64,000 nt of DNA from Cupriavidus basilensis (GTDB lineage Bacteria > Pseudomonadota > Gammaproteobacteria > Burkholderiales > Burkholderiaceae), in the NCBI RefSeq assembly GCF_000832305.1, contig NZ_CP010536.1:4402001-4466000 (forward strand), in the 5' to 3' direction. The notes beneath the pieces are model-generated. The model was not told the origin of the DNA. It was given only the letters and a program-made list of their open reading frames with translations, and did no database searches. Positions 1 to 9,803 of this stretch are shown here, piece after piece. Position 1 is the stretch's first letter; each line of letters begins with the position of its first letter. A program made the translations under genes and the position numbers.

Positions 1-1125
1 GTCGTCCAGCAGCGACGCCGTGGTCAACCGCCTCCCCTCCAGCGCCTGCTCATAGAGGAACGGCTTGAGCGTGGATCCGGCCTGGCGCGGCGCGGCCGCG
101 TGATCGACCTGCGCGGCCGCCGACAACACGCCCGACGAACCAACGTAAGCCAGCACGTCGCCACTCGTGTTGTCGATCACCACCACCGCGCCGTCTTCCA
201 CATTGCGCCCGGCAAGCTCGCGCAGATGTCGATCCAGGCTCGCCGTGGCGATGCGTTGCAGGCCGGCATCGAGCGTGGACGTGATGGTGGCAGGCACCGG
301 CCCGCCGGCACGGGCTTGCGATACCAGCAAGCGCGCCAGATGCGGCGCGAGGTTCGGCGTCGATGCTGTGCCCGCAGTGCTGCCGCCGCTGCGCAGCAAC
401 GCCAGTTGCGCGAAGCCGTCCAGCCCATCGCATGCCTTGGGCAATTGCTGCTCGCGCAGGATGCCGCATGCGCGCTGCGCCACCTGCGGCGCACGCGCGT
501 TGGGCGCACGCACCAGCGCGACCGCCAGCGCCGCCTCACGTGCATCGAGGCCGCTCGGATACTTGCCGAACAACGCCTGCGACAGCGCGGACAGGCCGAC
601 CAGCTCGCCGCGAAACGGCACCAGGTTGAGATACGCCTCGAGGATCTGGTCCTTGCTCCAGTTACGCTCCAGTGCCGTCGCGCGCACGGCCTGTGCCATC
701 TTTTGGCTCACGCTGCGGCCGCTGTCGGCACGCCGCAGGTCCTCGTCGAGCAAGCCGGCGAGCTGCATGGTCAGGGTGGAGGCGCCGCGCGTGCGCGTGT
801 TCCACAGGTTGGCCCACGCTGCGGCCGCGACACCCTGCCAGTCCACGCCGCTGTGCGCATAGAAGCGACGGTCCTCCGACAGCACGATCGCGGTACGCAC
901 AGCGGGCGATATCTCCGCCAGCGTGACCCAGTCGCCGCGGCGCGCACGAAAATCGTCGCGCACCCGGGACAGCGTTTCGCCGTGGCGGTCGAGCACCACC
1001 ACATCCGCGCTGCGCCAGCTGGCGCGCACGCTGTCGTAAGACGCTAGCGCAAGCGCATGCGTAGGCGCGCAGGCCACGCAGGCCGTCACGGCCATCGCGG
1101 CCACCACACGCAGGCCTGCGTTCAT
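1..1125 (-). CDS. pbpC: Penicillin-binding protein 1C (N-terminal 375 residues, runs off window start)
   Basis: Bifunctional peptidoglycan glycosyltransferase/transpeptidase of the PBP1C type, anchored in the inner membrane and acting in the periplasm. The first ~27 residues are a hydrophobic export/anchor segment. The GT51 domain shows the catalytic-glutamate motif SEDRRFYAHSGVD (Glu84) and RGASTLTMQLA (residues 113-123). The transpeptidase domain begins before the window edge and has the nucleophile motif GSTLKPF (Ser351, Lys354). The reading frame stays open through base 1, so the rest of the transpeptidase and the PBP1C C-terminal domain lie outside. Its ATG overlaps the TGA of the upstream YhhN gene (ATGA), which points to translational coupling. 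Pairing with an alpha-2-macroglobulin gene is the usual yfhM-pbpC arrangement. Confidence 0.93.
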   Translation of the reverse strand, partial: MNAGLRVVAAMAVTACVACAPTHALALASYDSVRASWRSADVVVLDRHGETLSRVRDDFRARRGDWVTLAEISPAVRTAIVLSEDRRFYAHSGVDWQGVAAAAWANLWNTRTRGASTLTMQLAGLLDEDLRRADSGRSVSQKMAQAVRATALERNWSKDQILEAYLNLVPFRGELVGLSALSQALFGKYPSGLDAREAALAVALVRAPNARAPQVAQRACGILREQQLPKACDGLDGFAQLALLRSGGSTAGTASTPNLAPHLARLLVSQARAGGPVPATITSTLDAGLQRIATASLDRHLRELAGRNVEDGAVVVIDNTSGDVLAYVGSSGVLSAAAQVDHAAAPRQAGSTLKPFLYEQALEGRRLTTASLLDD

Positions 1126-1808
1126 TTGTCCCGCCCGGCCGCCACGCCGGCCACCAGCAGCACTTGCGCGGCCGCGTAAGTCCACCAGATGCCGAGCGCA
1201 AAGGTATCGAACGGCGCGAGGAACCGCGCGGTGCCAAGCAAGCCGTCTGACACGGCAAAGCACAGCGCACCGATTGCCGCCAGCGGCGTCGGCAGTTTCG
1301 CCAGCAACGCGGCGCAGGCCATCGCCGCGAGCGCGCCGACATAGACCGAGACCGGCACCGCCAACGCGCCCAGGTTGGGCCAGAAGCGCGCGAGCATCAC
1401 GCCGGCCGCGCCCACGACCACGCCGCAGGCGATCAGGCGATGCGCGCGCCAATCTCCCGCCATGGGCACGAACAAGCCGAGGTAGGCGAAGTGCGCGATC
1501 AGGAAAGCCCCAAGGCCGCCGATGAAGGAGAACGACAGCCACGGCATCGCCAGCAGGAAGTCCCCCACCGCGCAGAACAGCAGCGCCGCCATCAGCCAGC
1601 GCCGCTCGCGGCGTAAGGGATGGAAGCGCGCGGCGCGTACCAGCAGCAGCGCCATGGCGGTCTTCCACAACGGCTGGAAGGCGATCTGCCCGTTCAGCGG
1701 CGCGCCGGGCGGCGAGTCCATCGCAACGGTGACCAGCAAGCCGCCGTAGACCAGTCCGGCCATGGTGCCGGCCAGCCACCACTCGCGCACCCGCGCGGGC
1801 ATCATCAT
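1122..1808 (-). CDS. YhhN/TMEM86 family membrane protein (lysoplasmalogenase-like)
   Basis: A 228-residue, very hydrophobic protein with about eight predicted membrane helices. The conserved family stretches are around FCAVGDFLLA and CFAVSDGLLG; paired acidic residues in helices are the signature of the YhhN/TMEM86 family. Eukaryotic members hydrolyse the vinyl-ether bond of lysoplasmalogens; the bacterial role is unclear. Three ATGs in a row open the gene; 1808 is chosen because it lies 11 bases after the stop of the alpha-2-macroglobulin gene. The end overlaps pbpC by four bases. It sits inside an otherwise standard macroglobulin-pbpC pair and is probably co-transcribed and co-translated with both. 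Family assignment is fairly sure; substrate is unknown. Confidence 0.8.
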   Translation of the reverse strand: MMMPARVREWWLAGTMAGLVYGGLLVTVAMDSPPGAPLNGQIAFQPLWKTAMALLLVRAARFHPLRRERRWLMAALLFCAVGDFLLAMPWLSFSFIGGLGAFLIAHFAYLGLFVPMAGDWRAHRLIACGVVVGAAGVMLARFWPNLGALAVPVSVYVGALAAMACAALLAKLPTPLAAIGALCFAVSDGLLGTARFLAPFDTFALGIWWTYAAAQVLLVAGVAAGRDK

Positions 1809-1819
1809 TGCAAGCCAGC

Positions 1820-4800
1820 TCAAGGGCGTTCTCCTACGGTCAGTCTGGCATTGGGTTGCGCGCCGAATACATCCGGCGCGTACATCGCCTCGACCCGGGT
1901 GGGCGGCAAGGCAAACTCGCCGGCATTGTTCAGGCGCACGGTGTATTCCACCGTGGCACTGCCGCGCGGCATGTAGGCGTAATACTCGCGCAAGGCCTGC
2001 GGGGTGCGCTCGGTGAATGCAGGCCATGCGCCCTTGCGCCGCTCGCCGCGCGTGGCGATCTCCGAGTCGCGCCCCAGGCCGCTGCCGAGAATGGTGGCGC
2101 CGGCGGGCACCGGGTCGCTCACCACCACCCAGGTCATGTCGGCCTGCGCATCGATCTCCAGCTTCACGCGATACGTGTCGCCGCGCGACCACCTGCCCGC
2201 CACCGCCTGCTCCACCGCCGTTACGCTGCGCGTGATGCGATAGCCCGCCGAGAGCGGCGCGGCGAGCGGCACCGCCGCCAGCGCGCGCACCGTGGCCCAG
2301 GGTTTGCCGGCGCCTTGCTGCACGGCCTGCAGCGTGGCGGACTCGCCCGCGCGTGGCCACGGCAGGCTGATGCCGCCGCTTGCCACGCCATCCACCTTCC
2401 CGGCGCGCGCCCAGTCGAAGCTGCGCGATGCATCGGGCACCCCCTCCAGCGTCACGCGCGTCGCGCCCGACACCGGCGTCTTCTCGAAGGCTTGCGCAAA
2501 GCGCGTGATCGCCAGCGAGCCCCAGGCGTTGGCCGTGGTCGTGCCCCAGGCACCGCGCATCTGCCGGCCGAGCAAGCCGGTAGCGAGTTGCGCGCTTTCG
2601 TCCTTCCAGCCGGGCAGATCGAGCGACAGCGCCAACAGGCGTGCGGCATTGAGATCGCCGCCGCTCATCAGCCACCACCAGTTGTCGCCGCGCTCGGTGG
2701 AAAACGCCAGCCGCGTGCCTTGCACCGTCAGCCGCGAGCGCAGGATCTGCTGCGCTTGCGCGAGGCGCTCTTCGCGCTGCGGGATATCCTGCACGCGCGA
2801 CAGCACGGCAATCCAGTCGAGCAGCGCCGAGGTGGGCCACTGCGCCGGCAAGATCTGGATCGAGCCCAGCATGCGCGCCTGCGCGTGCCCGCTGCGCGAG
2901 AGCGCCTCTAGCGCCGCCAGCTTGCGCACCTCCAGGTCTTGCGTCGGCGCCCAGCGTTCGCGCTTGATGCGGCCCTCGATGAACGCGGCCAATCCGCTTT
3001 CCATACGGGCCCGCGTTTCGTCGGGCAGGCGCAGCGGCAGCCCCGCGCGCACGGCTTCGTCGGACACGGCCAGCAGGTAGGCGGTCAGCACCTCGCTGCC
3101 GGCGTTACCGTCGTTTTGCAGCGGAAAATACGAGGCCAGCCCGTCGTTGTCGAGATAACCAGGCAGTTGCGTAGTCAGTGCATTCCACTGCGCCGCATCG
3201 CCCAGCCCGATCGCGCGCGAGGCGCGCTGTTCCAGGCACGAGAACGGATAGTTGCGGAACCACTCGCGCACGCCCGGCATGCCACCAGCCAGCGAGGCTT
3301 GCAGGTTCACCTGCAGGCCACCGCGAGGCTGCCCCGCGCCATCGGCCAGCGCACCCTGCGGTGCGCGTACCGGCACCGACAGGTTTGGCGCGAGCTGCGC
3401 CAGCGTGGCTTGCTGCACGGTGAGCGGCACCGCCGGCACCAGTTGCTGCGAGAGCTTGACGCGGTCACTGGCGCCGCCCGTCTTGCCGGCCTCGGTAGCT
3501 TCCACCTCCCATTGCACCGTGCCGTCCTGGGCCGACGAACCCGCCGGCAACAGCGGCGCGGCCGCGTCCCAGCCAATCTCGCGCGATTCGCCCGCGGGGA
3601 TCTCCACCGTCTGCGCGGCCAATGCCTGCGGCTGCACGGACTGTCCCGGCGGGCTCACACGCGCCACGGCCTGCACCGTCATCACGCGCTGCGTGGTATT
3701 GCGCAGCGTAAACATAGCGCGATAGCGGTCTTCCTCGCGCACCAGCGGCGGCAGTCCGGAGATCAGCTGCAGGTCCTGCGTGGCAGCAATGGTCGCGCTG
3801 CCGTTGCCGAAGCGGCCCACGCCCAGGTCGGCCACGGCCACAATACGGAATCGCGTGAGCGAATCGTTGAGCGGCACCGTCAGCGTGGCGCGCCCTTCGC
3901 CGTCAAGCTGCACGCGCGGATTCCACAGCAACAAGGTATCGAACAGCTCGCGCGTCGGGCTCTTGCCGCCGCCGCCGCCCGCCGGCACGGCCTTGCGGCC
4001 GTAGTGGCGTCGGCCGATGATTTCCATCTGCGCGGTGGCGGTCTGCACGCCATAGCTGCGACGGCGCAGCATGGCGTCGAGCAGATCCCAGCTTGTGTTC
4101 GGCATCAGCTCCAGCAGGGCTTCATCCACCGCGGCAAGTGCAACTTCGCCATTGGCGGCAGGCCTGCCGTCGGGCAGCTTCACCTGCACGGCTACCTGCG
4201 CCTTGCCGCGCACGGGATAGCTCGTCTTGTCGGGCGTCACCTTCACGTCGAGCTTGTAACCCTCGTTGCCCACGCGAATCTCCGCCAGCCCGAGGCGGAA
4301 TGCCGGCTTGGACAGGTCCACCAGCGCGCTCGGCGCGGCATACTCGCGGCCCTCGCTGCGAAACGCCTGCCACCACTCGGTTGGCTGGCGCCAGCCCCAG
4401 GTGAAGAACGAATACCAGGGCACCTCGCGCAAGCGCCCGCGCAATGCCAGCACCGACACATACACATTGGGGCCCCACTCCGGCCTTACCTTGACCCGCA
4501 CCGTGGGATCGCGCCCGTTGAGCTCCACCACGCTGGTCTCCAGCACGCCCTCGCGCTCCACCGCCACCAGCGCGGTGGCATGGCGGAATGGCATGCGCAC
4601 CTGAAACACGGCGGTCTCGCCCGGCGCGTAGGCCTTCTTCTCGGGCAGCAGGTCGATGCGGTCGTTGTTCTCACCGCCGAACCACAGCTCGCCCTGGCGC
4701 GTCACCCAGACCGAGGTGGCGGCCTGCGATACGCGTCCCGCGTTATCCCGGGCCTGCGCGATCAGTTCCACCTGGCCGGCCTCGGGCAACGTCACGTCAC

Positions 4801-7800
4801 ATTGCATGCGGCCTTGCGCATCCGTTCGGCCTTCGCACACGATGCCCAGGTCCTTGTTCTCGTTGCGGTTGTCGTAGCGATAGAAGCCACCCACCACCCG
4901 CTTGCGCACCGAGGTGGTGATGCGCGCCTGTGCGCGCAGCGAGATCGGCACGTTGGCCTGCGGCCGCCCCTGCGGATCGAGCGCCACGGCATGCACGGGA
5001 AGCTTCTGCCTGACCGAGACCCAGCTCTCGGTGCGGATGCCCGCCACCACGCCCGCCGGCCACATTGGCACCGTCTGGCGCAGCGTCTGGATCTCACCGT
5101 TGGGATCGGCAAAGCCCGACTCCACCACCAGGTCCTTGGGCGCGTCCAGCCTCGGCACGTTCTTGAGGGTGAGCGTGCCGCCGCCGTTCTTGTCCAGCTT
5201 CAGCGGCAGTTTGTCCGCCACCAGCTTCTGCGCATCGTCGCGCGGCGTATTGCCATCCTCGCCCTCGTCCTCATCGCCGCTGCTGTCCTTTTGCGCCTTG
5301 CGCGGCGCGGTGAAGGCATAGCTGTCGTAGTCGGCAAAGCGCACGTACTTGTCGCGCAGCAGCGCCGACACCTGCACCGGCAAGCCTGCCGCGCCACCGC
5401 CCGAGACGTAGTGCACTTCCAGGTTGAGCGGCACCTCCGCCGGGGCCACCAGCGCCCCGCCGCTGCCGGCCTTGAGCGTGCCCGCGAGCACCGGCAGGCG
5501 GAAGGCTTCGACGCGGAAGCTGCCGCTGTCCAGCACATGGTCCTTCCCATCGCTGAACGACACCGTATAGACGCCCAGCTTCGCCGCTGCGGGAATCGCG
5601 AACGTGCTCTCGGCGCTGCGCCCACCGGTAGCGGTGCTGCGCCATTGCACCGGCTGCTCGTAAGTCTGGCCACTGCCTTCATGCTGGATGACCAGCTTTT
5701 CCGGCAAGGGATCGCCCGCGCCCGGCAATGCGAAGCCATTCGCAGTCTCGGTGCGGATCATGTGCTTCATCGACACGGTCTCGCCGGCACGCAGCAAGGT
5801 ACGGTCGAAGATGGTGTGCACGCGCACGTCCGGCACCGCGCCGGTGTCGGTCGGCACGTTGAAGCGCCAGCTCTCGATGCCCTGGTTCCAGTCGGACATC
5901 ACGAAAGCCATGTCGGCCTGGCCACGTGCCTGCGGATGGTCCGCGGCGATGCGCGCCGAAACAAAATAACCGGACAGCCCGGTGTCGTCGCAACTGCGCT
6001 CGCGCACGTCGTCCAGGCCGTTGAAACTCGCTAGCCCGGCGGCATCGGTGCGGCCCGAGGCCAGCAGCTTGCCGCTGCAATCGCGCAGCGCCACCGCGGC
6101 GTTGGCCACCGGCTTGCCGTCGTCGAGCGTAGTGACCCACGCCAGCGCGGTCATCTTGCCGGGGCCTCGCGCGAGCTTGAAATGCACGCCGAGGTTGGTC
6201 ACCAGCGCGGCAGTGCGCACGTACATGGGCGCGGGCTTGCCGAGCAGCGCCTCGCCCAGCATCGGCGAAGCGATCTCCACCACATGAAAGCCGGCTTCGG
6301 GCAGGGGAATGCCGACCACCTCGAACGGGCGTGGCGCCTTGCCGCCCGGCTCAACCAGCTGCGGAATGGCGAGCTTGCGCGCACCGGCCACGCCATCGAG
6401 CAGCGAGATGGAGCGGGTCTCGATGGAAGGCGCATTGCGTGGGTTGTTGACCGCGGACGGCGAGCGGCCGGCAAGAATGGCATCAAGCTCGCCGCGCGTC
6501 CAGCTGCCTTCGTGCAGCCGGCGAACCAGCCCGTACCAGCGCAGCACCGCGCCATCGTCGTCCACCTTCAGGCGGCGTACCGTGCCGGCCTGCGCGCGCA
6601 CGCCTTGCGCCGGCAGGTCGGCCTCGACATTGCGCAGCGTCACCGGCAGCAGCGCCGGATAATCGACCGCTGGCTTGCCCTTGGGCAGCTCGCCAAAACG
6701 CTCAAGCACGCCGAACGGCGCGGCCGGGAATTTCGCCAGCGGCGGCATCGCGGCCATGCCCACCTTGAGCGGGAACAGCTCCGCATTGGACAGCACGCGG
6801 CCACTGTCGTCCTTCAGGCCAGCAGGCACAGACAGTGTCAACTCGGTCTTCTCGGCAAAGGGTGGCTTGAAGCTGACACTGCTGATGGGCGCGTCGCGCG
6901 CCGCTTGCGGCTCGAACTGCGGGGCGCGCGGGCCTTTGGGCGTGTTGAGCAGGATATGCTCGGCGTCCTTGCGCGAAATCGGCGCGGAGAACGACAGCGA
7001 GATCGGCCGCAATGGCGTGCAGGGCGACTGCGCGCGCTCTCGCTCGCAGGTAAAGCTCGCGGTGAAGGGCTCGCGCACGGTGTAGTCGAAGCGCCGTTCG
7101 TCGCGCGTGACCAGCCCCGATGGCGTGGCCACGCCGCTGCCCAGCACCAGTTGCATGCGCGCGCCGGACGGCAGGCGCTGCTGGCAGGCCAGCAGGTGGA
7201 CGGTATCCACCTCGTCGGCCTTCAGCTTCCAGTGCAGCGCGCCCAGCACGGCGTCGCGCTCCTTGCCGGCAACGAGACGCACGGGGATGCGCTCGCCCAG
7301 GCCTTGCGCCTGGCACCAGGTGGCGTTGCGCACCGAGCCGGCGGTGGCCGGGCCGTTGAAACGCAGTGCAAAGACCTGGTCCTCTTCGATTTCGCCGCCG
7401 CCGGGACGCGCGGAGACCACGGTTGGCCCGCCGGTCTCGAAGCGATACTCCGGCTTGCCGGCGTATGCCTTGCCGGCCTCGCTCTTGAGGCCAGGCGCCA
7501 TGCGCACTGTGCATTTGACGCCTGGCGGCAGGTCACGCGCAAAATCGAATGCCCAGTTCTTCGCGTCGATCCAGCGTGCCTGTCCGGTGATCGTGCTGCC
7601 ATTGCAGGACACCGTGGCGGGCGGGCTCGCCTGCAAGTCGCCCAGCGGCACCATCGCTTCATCGAAGCGGATCGCCACCTGCCGCACGCGAGCGACCTCG
7701 CCCTCCGGCGAGAAACGCACCACCTGCGCCGCCTGGCCGGAGCCCGGCATGGTCGCCAGCACGGCCTGCAGGCAGGCTGCGGCAGCCCACCAGTACCCAC

Positions 7801-7840
7801 GTCTCTCACGCTTGTCCATCCGCGCGACGATCTGCGTCAT
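1820..7840 (-). CDS. Bacterial alpha-2-macroglobulin (YfhM/ECAM-like), thioester type
   Basis: A 2006-residue periplasmic or membrane-tethered protease trap. A hydrophobic export signal covers about residues 15-40 and ends in an Ala-rich cleavage region; no convincing lipobox is seen. The body follows the bacterial A2M plan: macroglobulin-like beta domains, the bait region, an A2M domain and a C-terminal thioester domain. The thioester motif CLEQ is intact at Cys1535-Gln1538, so this is the covalent-trapping class and not the thioester-less YfaS class. The start at 7840 is preceded by a GGAGG-type ribosome site; a GTG at 7864 is an alternative. Downstream are YhhN and pbpC. Family knowledge: A2M with PBP1C is thought to protect or repair the envelope against host proteases after cell-wall damage. 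Confidence 0.93.
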   Translation of the reverse strand: MTQIVARMDKRERRGYWWAAAACLQAVLATMPGSGQAAQVVRFSPEGEVARVRQVAIRFDEAMVPLGDLQASPPATVSCNGSTITGQARWIDAKNWAFDFARDLPPGVKCTVRMAPGLKSEAGKAYAGKPEYRFETGGPTVVSARPGGGEIEEDQVFALRFNGPATAGSVRNATWCQAQGLGERIPVRLVAGKERDAVLGALHWKLKADEVDTVHLLACQQRLPSGARMQLVLGSGVATPSGLVTRDERRFDYTVREPFTASFTCERERAQSPCTPLRPISLSFSAPISRKDAEHILLNTPKGPRAPQFEPQAARDAPISSVSFKPPFAEKTELTLSVPAGLKDDSGRVLSNAELFPLKVGMAAMPPLAKFPAAPFGVLERFGELPKGKPAVDYPALLPVTLRNVEADLPAQGVRAQAGTVRRLKVDDDGAVLRWYGLVRRLHEGSWTRGELDAILAGRSPSAVNNPRNAPSIETRSISLLDGVAGARKLAIPQLVEPGGKAPRPFEVVGIPLPEAGFHVVEIASPMLGEALLGKPAPMYVRTAALVTNLGVHFKLARGPGKMTALAWVTTLDDGKPVANAAVALRDCSGKLLASGRTDAAGLASFNGLDDVRERSCDDTGLSGYFVSARIAADHPQARGQADMAFVMSDWNQGIESWRFNVPTDTGAVPDVRVHTIFDRTLLRAGETVSMKHMIRTETANGFALPGAGDPLPEKLVIQHEGSGQTYEQPVQWRSTATGGRSAESTFAIPAAAKLGVYTVSFSDGKDHVLDSGSFRVEAFRLPVLAGTLKAGSGGALVAPAEVPLNLEVHYVSGGGAAGLPVQVSALLRDKYVRFADYDSYAFTAPRKAQKDSSGDEDEGEDGNTPRDDAQKLVADKLPLKLDKNGGGTLTLKNVPRLDAPKDLVVESGFADPNGEIQTLRQTVPMWPAGVVAGIRTESWVSVRQKLPVHAVALDPQGRPQANVPISLRAQARITTSVRKRVVGGFYRYDNRNENKDLGIVCEGRTDAQGRMQCDVTLPEAGQVELIAQARDNAGRVSQAATSVWVTRQGELWFGGENNDRIDLLPEKKAYAPGETAVFQVRMPFRHATALVAVEREGVLETSVVELNGRDPTVRVKVRPEWGPNVYVSVLALRGRLREVPWYSFFTWGWRQPTEWWQAFRSEGREYAAPSALVDLSKPAFRLGLAEIRVGNEGYKLDVKVTPDKTSYPVRGKAQVAVQVKLPDGRPAANGEVALAAVDEALLELMPNTSWDLLDAMLRRRSYGVQTATAQMEIIGRRHYGRKAVPAGGGGGKSPTRELFDTLLLWNPRVQLDGEGRATLTVPLNDSLTRFRIVAVADLGVGRFGNGSATIAATQDLQLISGLPPLVREEDRYRAMFTLRNTTQRVMTVQAVARVSPPGQSVQPQALAAQTVEIPAGESREIGWDAAAPLLPAGSSAQDGTVQWEVEATEAGKTGGASDRVKLSQQLVPAVPLTVQQATLAQLAPNLSVPVRAPQGALADGAGQPRGGLQVNLQASLAGGMPGVREWFRNYPFSCLEQRASRAIGLGDAAQWNALTTQLPGYLDNDGLASYFPLQNDGNAGSEVLTAYLLAVSDEAVRAGLPLRLPDETRARMESGLAAFIEGRIKRERWAPTQDLEVRKLAALEALSRSGHAQARMLGSIQILPAQWPTSALLDWIAVLSRVQDIPQREERLAQAQQILRSRLTVQGTRLAFSTERGDNWWWLMSGGDLNAARLLALSLDLPGWKDESAQLATGLLGRQMRGAWGTTTANAWGSLAITRFAQAFEKTPVSGATRVTLEGVPDASRSFDWARAGKVDGVASGGISLPWPRAGESATLQAVQQGAGKPWATVRALAAVPLAAPLSAGYRITRSVTAVEQAVAGRWSRGDTYRVKLEIDAQADMTWVVVSDPVPAGATILGSGLGRDSEIATRGERRKGAWPAFTERTPQALREYYAYMPRGSATVEYTVRLNNAGEFALPPTRVEAMYAPDVFGAQPNARLTVGERP

Positions 7841-7928
7841 CCTGCCCCCTCCCGATTGCGGCACCCGGCGAGGGTGACATGCGCCGATGGCAAGCGCAAG
7901 CCCGCGCGCGCTGCGAGCGGCCCGCAGG

Positions 7929-8408
7929 CTAGCGCAAATGCGACAGTGGCAACGGCCCGTCGCGCTTGAGCGCGGTCAGCACGATGTTGGAACGCACGCT
8001 TTCCACACCCGGCACGCGCATGAGCTTCTTCATCGTGAATTCGGCCAGCGTCGGCAGGTCGGGCACCATGATGCGCAGCAGGTAGTCGGCCTCGCCCGCC
8101 ACCGAGTAGCACTCCTGCACTTCCTCCAGCAGCAGGATGTCCTCGCGGAAGCGCTCGACGATGGTGTCACCGTGGTGGGCCAGCTTGACGCTGGTGAACA
8201 CCATCACGCCAAGCCCGAGCGATGGCGGCGACAGCACCACCCGGTAGCCGGTGATCACGCCGTCGGCCTCCAGCCGCGCGAGCCGACGCCCGATCTGGCT
8301 GGGTGAGAGATGAATGCGCTCGGCGAGCTGCTGGTGGGTGGAGCGGCCGTCGGTCTGCAACGCCGCCAGCAGCGCGAGGTCGAATGGGTCGAGATTGATC
8401 ATGGTCAT
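7929..8408 (-). CDS. Lrp/AsnC-family transcriptional regulator
   Basis: 159 residues with the two-domain plan of the family: an N-terminal winged helix-turn-helix (about residues 5-60, including STHQQLAERIHLSPSQIGRRL) and a C-terminal RAM effector domain (about 70-150) with the conserved ECYSVAGEADYLLRIMVPD stretch. It is divergent from phhA across a 297-bp gap, as in other proteobacteria where an Lrp-like activator controls phenylalanine hydroxylase. It therefore most likely senses an aromatic amino acid and regulates phhA/phhB and itself. ATGs at 8408 and 8402 are both possible; no clear ribosome site distinguishes them. Confidence 0.88.
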   Translation of the reverse strand: MTMINLDPFDLALLAALQTDGRSTHQQLAERIHLSPSQIGRRLARLEADGVITGYRVVLSPPSLGLGVMVFTSVKLAHHGDTIVERFREDILLLEEVQECYSVAGEADYLLRIMVPDLPTLAEFTMKKLMRVPGVESVRSNIVLTALKRDGPLPLSHLR

Positions 8409-8705
8409 GTCGCTTCGGTCGCTTCGGTCGCGTTGGACAAGTTCGACGCGTTCGGCGCGCTAGGCGCGTTGGTCGAGTCGGAATCGCTTCTTGTTGTGCA
8501 CCAGGCGCGGGTAGGAATGCTACCCCCGCCGCCGCCTGGCGGCGCGCCGATTGTCGACGGCAGCGCACCCGCGCACATTTCCCGCAGACAATACCAAATT
8601 TTTGCGCGATTGATGCATCGCATGACGAAACAAAGCCGTTTTTGCGGGCCATTTGCGTCACGCCCTGGCTAAACTGTGCGGTAAATCCGCAGGAGATAAA
8701 ACATC
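8409..8705. promoter_or_regulatory. Divergent lrp-like/phhA intergenic region
   Basis: 297 bp without a convincing gene. The half next to the regulator (about 8407-8478) is a degenerate 9-bp tandem repeat (two exact copies of GTCGCTTCG, then drifting copies). The half next to phhA is more AT-rich and ends in a good ribosome site (AGGAGA at 8691-8696). Lrp operators and promoters are expected here, but I cannot place them. Confidence 0.5.
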
Positions 8706-9647
8706 ATGGACGCAATGGCTACCGCCACCCACGCTGGCGACGCCCAGGCCAGCTTTTCCGGCACCCTGACCGACAAGCTCAAGGAACAATTCGACGCCGG
8801 CCTGCTGTCCGGCCAGGAATTGCGCCCCGACTTCACCATCGCGCAGCCACTGGAACGCTATACGGACACCGACCACGCGGTGTGGGCCAAGCTCTATGAC
8901 CGCCAGGCCTCGATGCTGCGCGGCCGCGTCTGCGATGAGTTCCTGCAAGGCCTGTCCACGCTGGGCATGGAGCGTGACCGCGTGCCCAGCTTCGACCAGC
9001 TCAACGAAACCCTGATGCGCGCCACCGGCTGGCAGGTGGTGGCGGTGCCCGGCCTGGTGCCGGACGCGGTGTTCTTCGAGCACCTGGCCAACCGCCGCTT
9101 TCCCGCCAGCTGGTGGATGCGCAAGCCCGAGCAGCTCGATTACCTGCAGGAGCCCGACTGCTTTCACGATGTGTTCGGCCATGTGCCGCTGCTGATCAAC
9201 CCGGTCTTCGCCAACTACATGGAGGCCTACGGCAAGGGCGGGCTCAAGGCCGCTTCGCTGGGCGCGCTCGACATGCTGGCGCGGCTGTACTGGTACACCG
9301 TGGAGTTCGGCCTGATCCGCACACCGGAAGGCCTGCGCATCTACGGCGCGGGCATCCTGTCGAGCCAGGGCGAATCGATCTACAGCCTGGACTCGGCCAG
9401 CCCCAACCGCATCGGCTTCGATGTGCGGCGCATCATGCGCACGCGCTACCGCATCGACACCTTCCAGAAGACGTACTTCGTGATCGACAGCTTCGATCAG
9501 CTGTTCGACGCCACCCGCCCCGACTTTGCGCCGCTGTATGAGGAACTGCGCGCACAGCCCACGCTGGGCGCGGGCGACGTGGGGCAATCCGACCTCGTGC
9601 TCCAGCGCGGCTCGCGCGAAGGCTGGGCCGACAGCGACGACGTCTGA
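8706..9647 (+). CDS. phhA: Phenylalanine-4-hydroxylase
   Basis: 313 residues, the size of bacterial monomeric enzymes. It converts L-phenylalanine to L-tyrosine with O2 and a tetrahydropterin in the cytoplasm. The non-haem iron ligands are visible: HDVFGH gives His154 and His159, and TVEFG gives Glu200; the spacing (5, then 41) matches the 2-His-1-Glu triad of the family. The pterin-binding region lies just before the first histidine. The start has a strong AGGAGA site nine bases upstream. phhB follows 156 bp downstream and recycles the pterin cofactor; the divergent Lrp protein is the likely regulator. Confidence 0.97.
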   Translation: MDAMATATHAGDAQASFSGTLTDKLKEQFDAGLLSGQELRPDFTIAQPLERYTDTDHAVWAKLYDRQASMLRGRVCDEFLQGLSTLGMERDRVPSFDQLNETLMRATGWQVVAVPGLVPDAVFFEHLANRRFPASWWMRKPEQLDYLQEPDCFHDVFGHVPLLINPVFANYMEAYGKGGLKAASLGALDMLARLYWYTVEFGLIRTPEGLRIYGAGILSSQGESIYSLDSASPNRIGFDVRRIMRTRYRIDTFQKTYFVIDSFDQLFDATRPDFAPLYEELRAQPTLGAGDVGQSDLVLQRGSREGWADSDDV

Positions 9648-9803
9648 CACGCGCTACCGGCGCTACCCGCGCGCATCCTTTGTGAAACAATGACGGCGTG
9701 CCTGCTCCGCCCCCGCCTCCCTGCACATCGCAAGGGCCGGGAGGCCGGGCAGGCCGGCCGGCATTGCCCTTTGCCCACTTCCTTTTCAACCATCGAGCCC
9801 CTC

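Noticed and set aside
2939..6034. Open frame of 1031 codons on the plus strand
   Set aside because: It lies wholly inside the alpha-2-macroglobulin gene on the other strand; His/Arg/Gln-rich translation typical of antisense to GC-rich genes, no domains.
8405..8623. Leader frame ending in Asn-Ala-Thr / Glu-Ala-Thr repeats and overlapping the lrp-like start (ATGA)
   Set aside because: The overlap is suggestive, but the peptide is a product of the 9-bp DNA repeat and has no other support.
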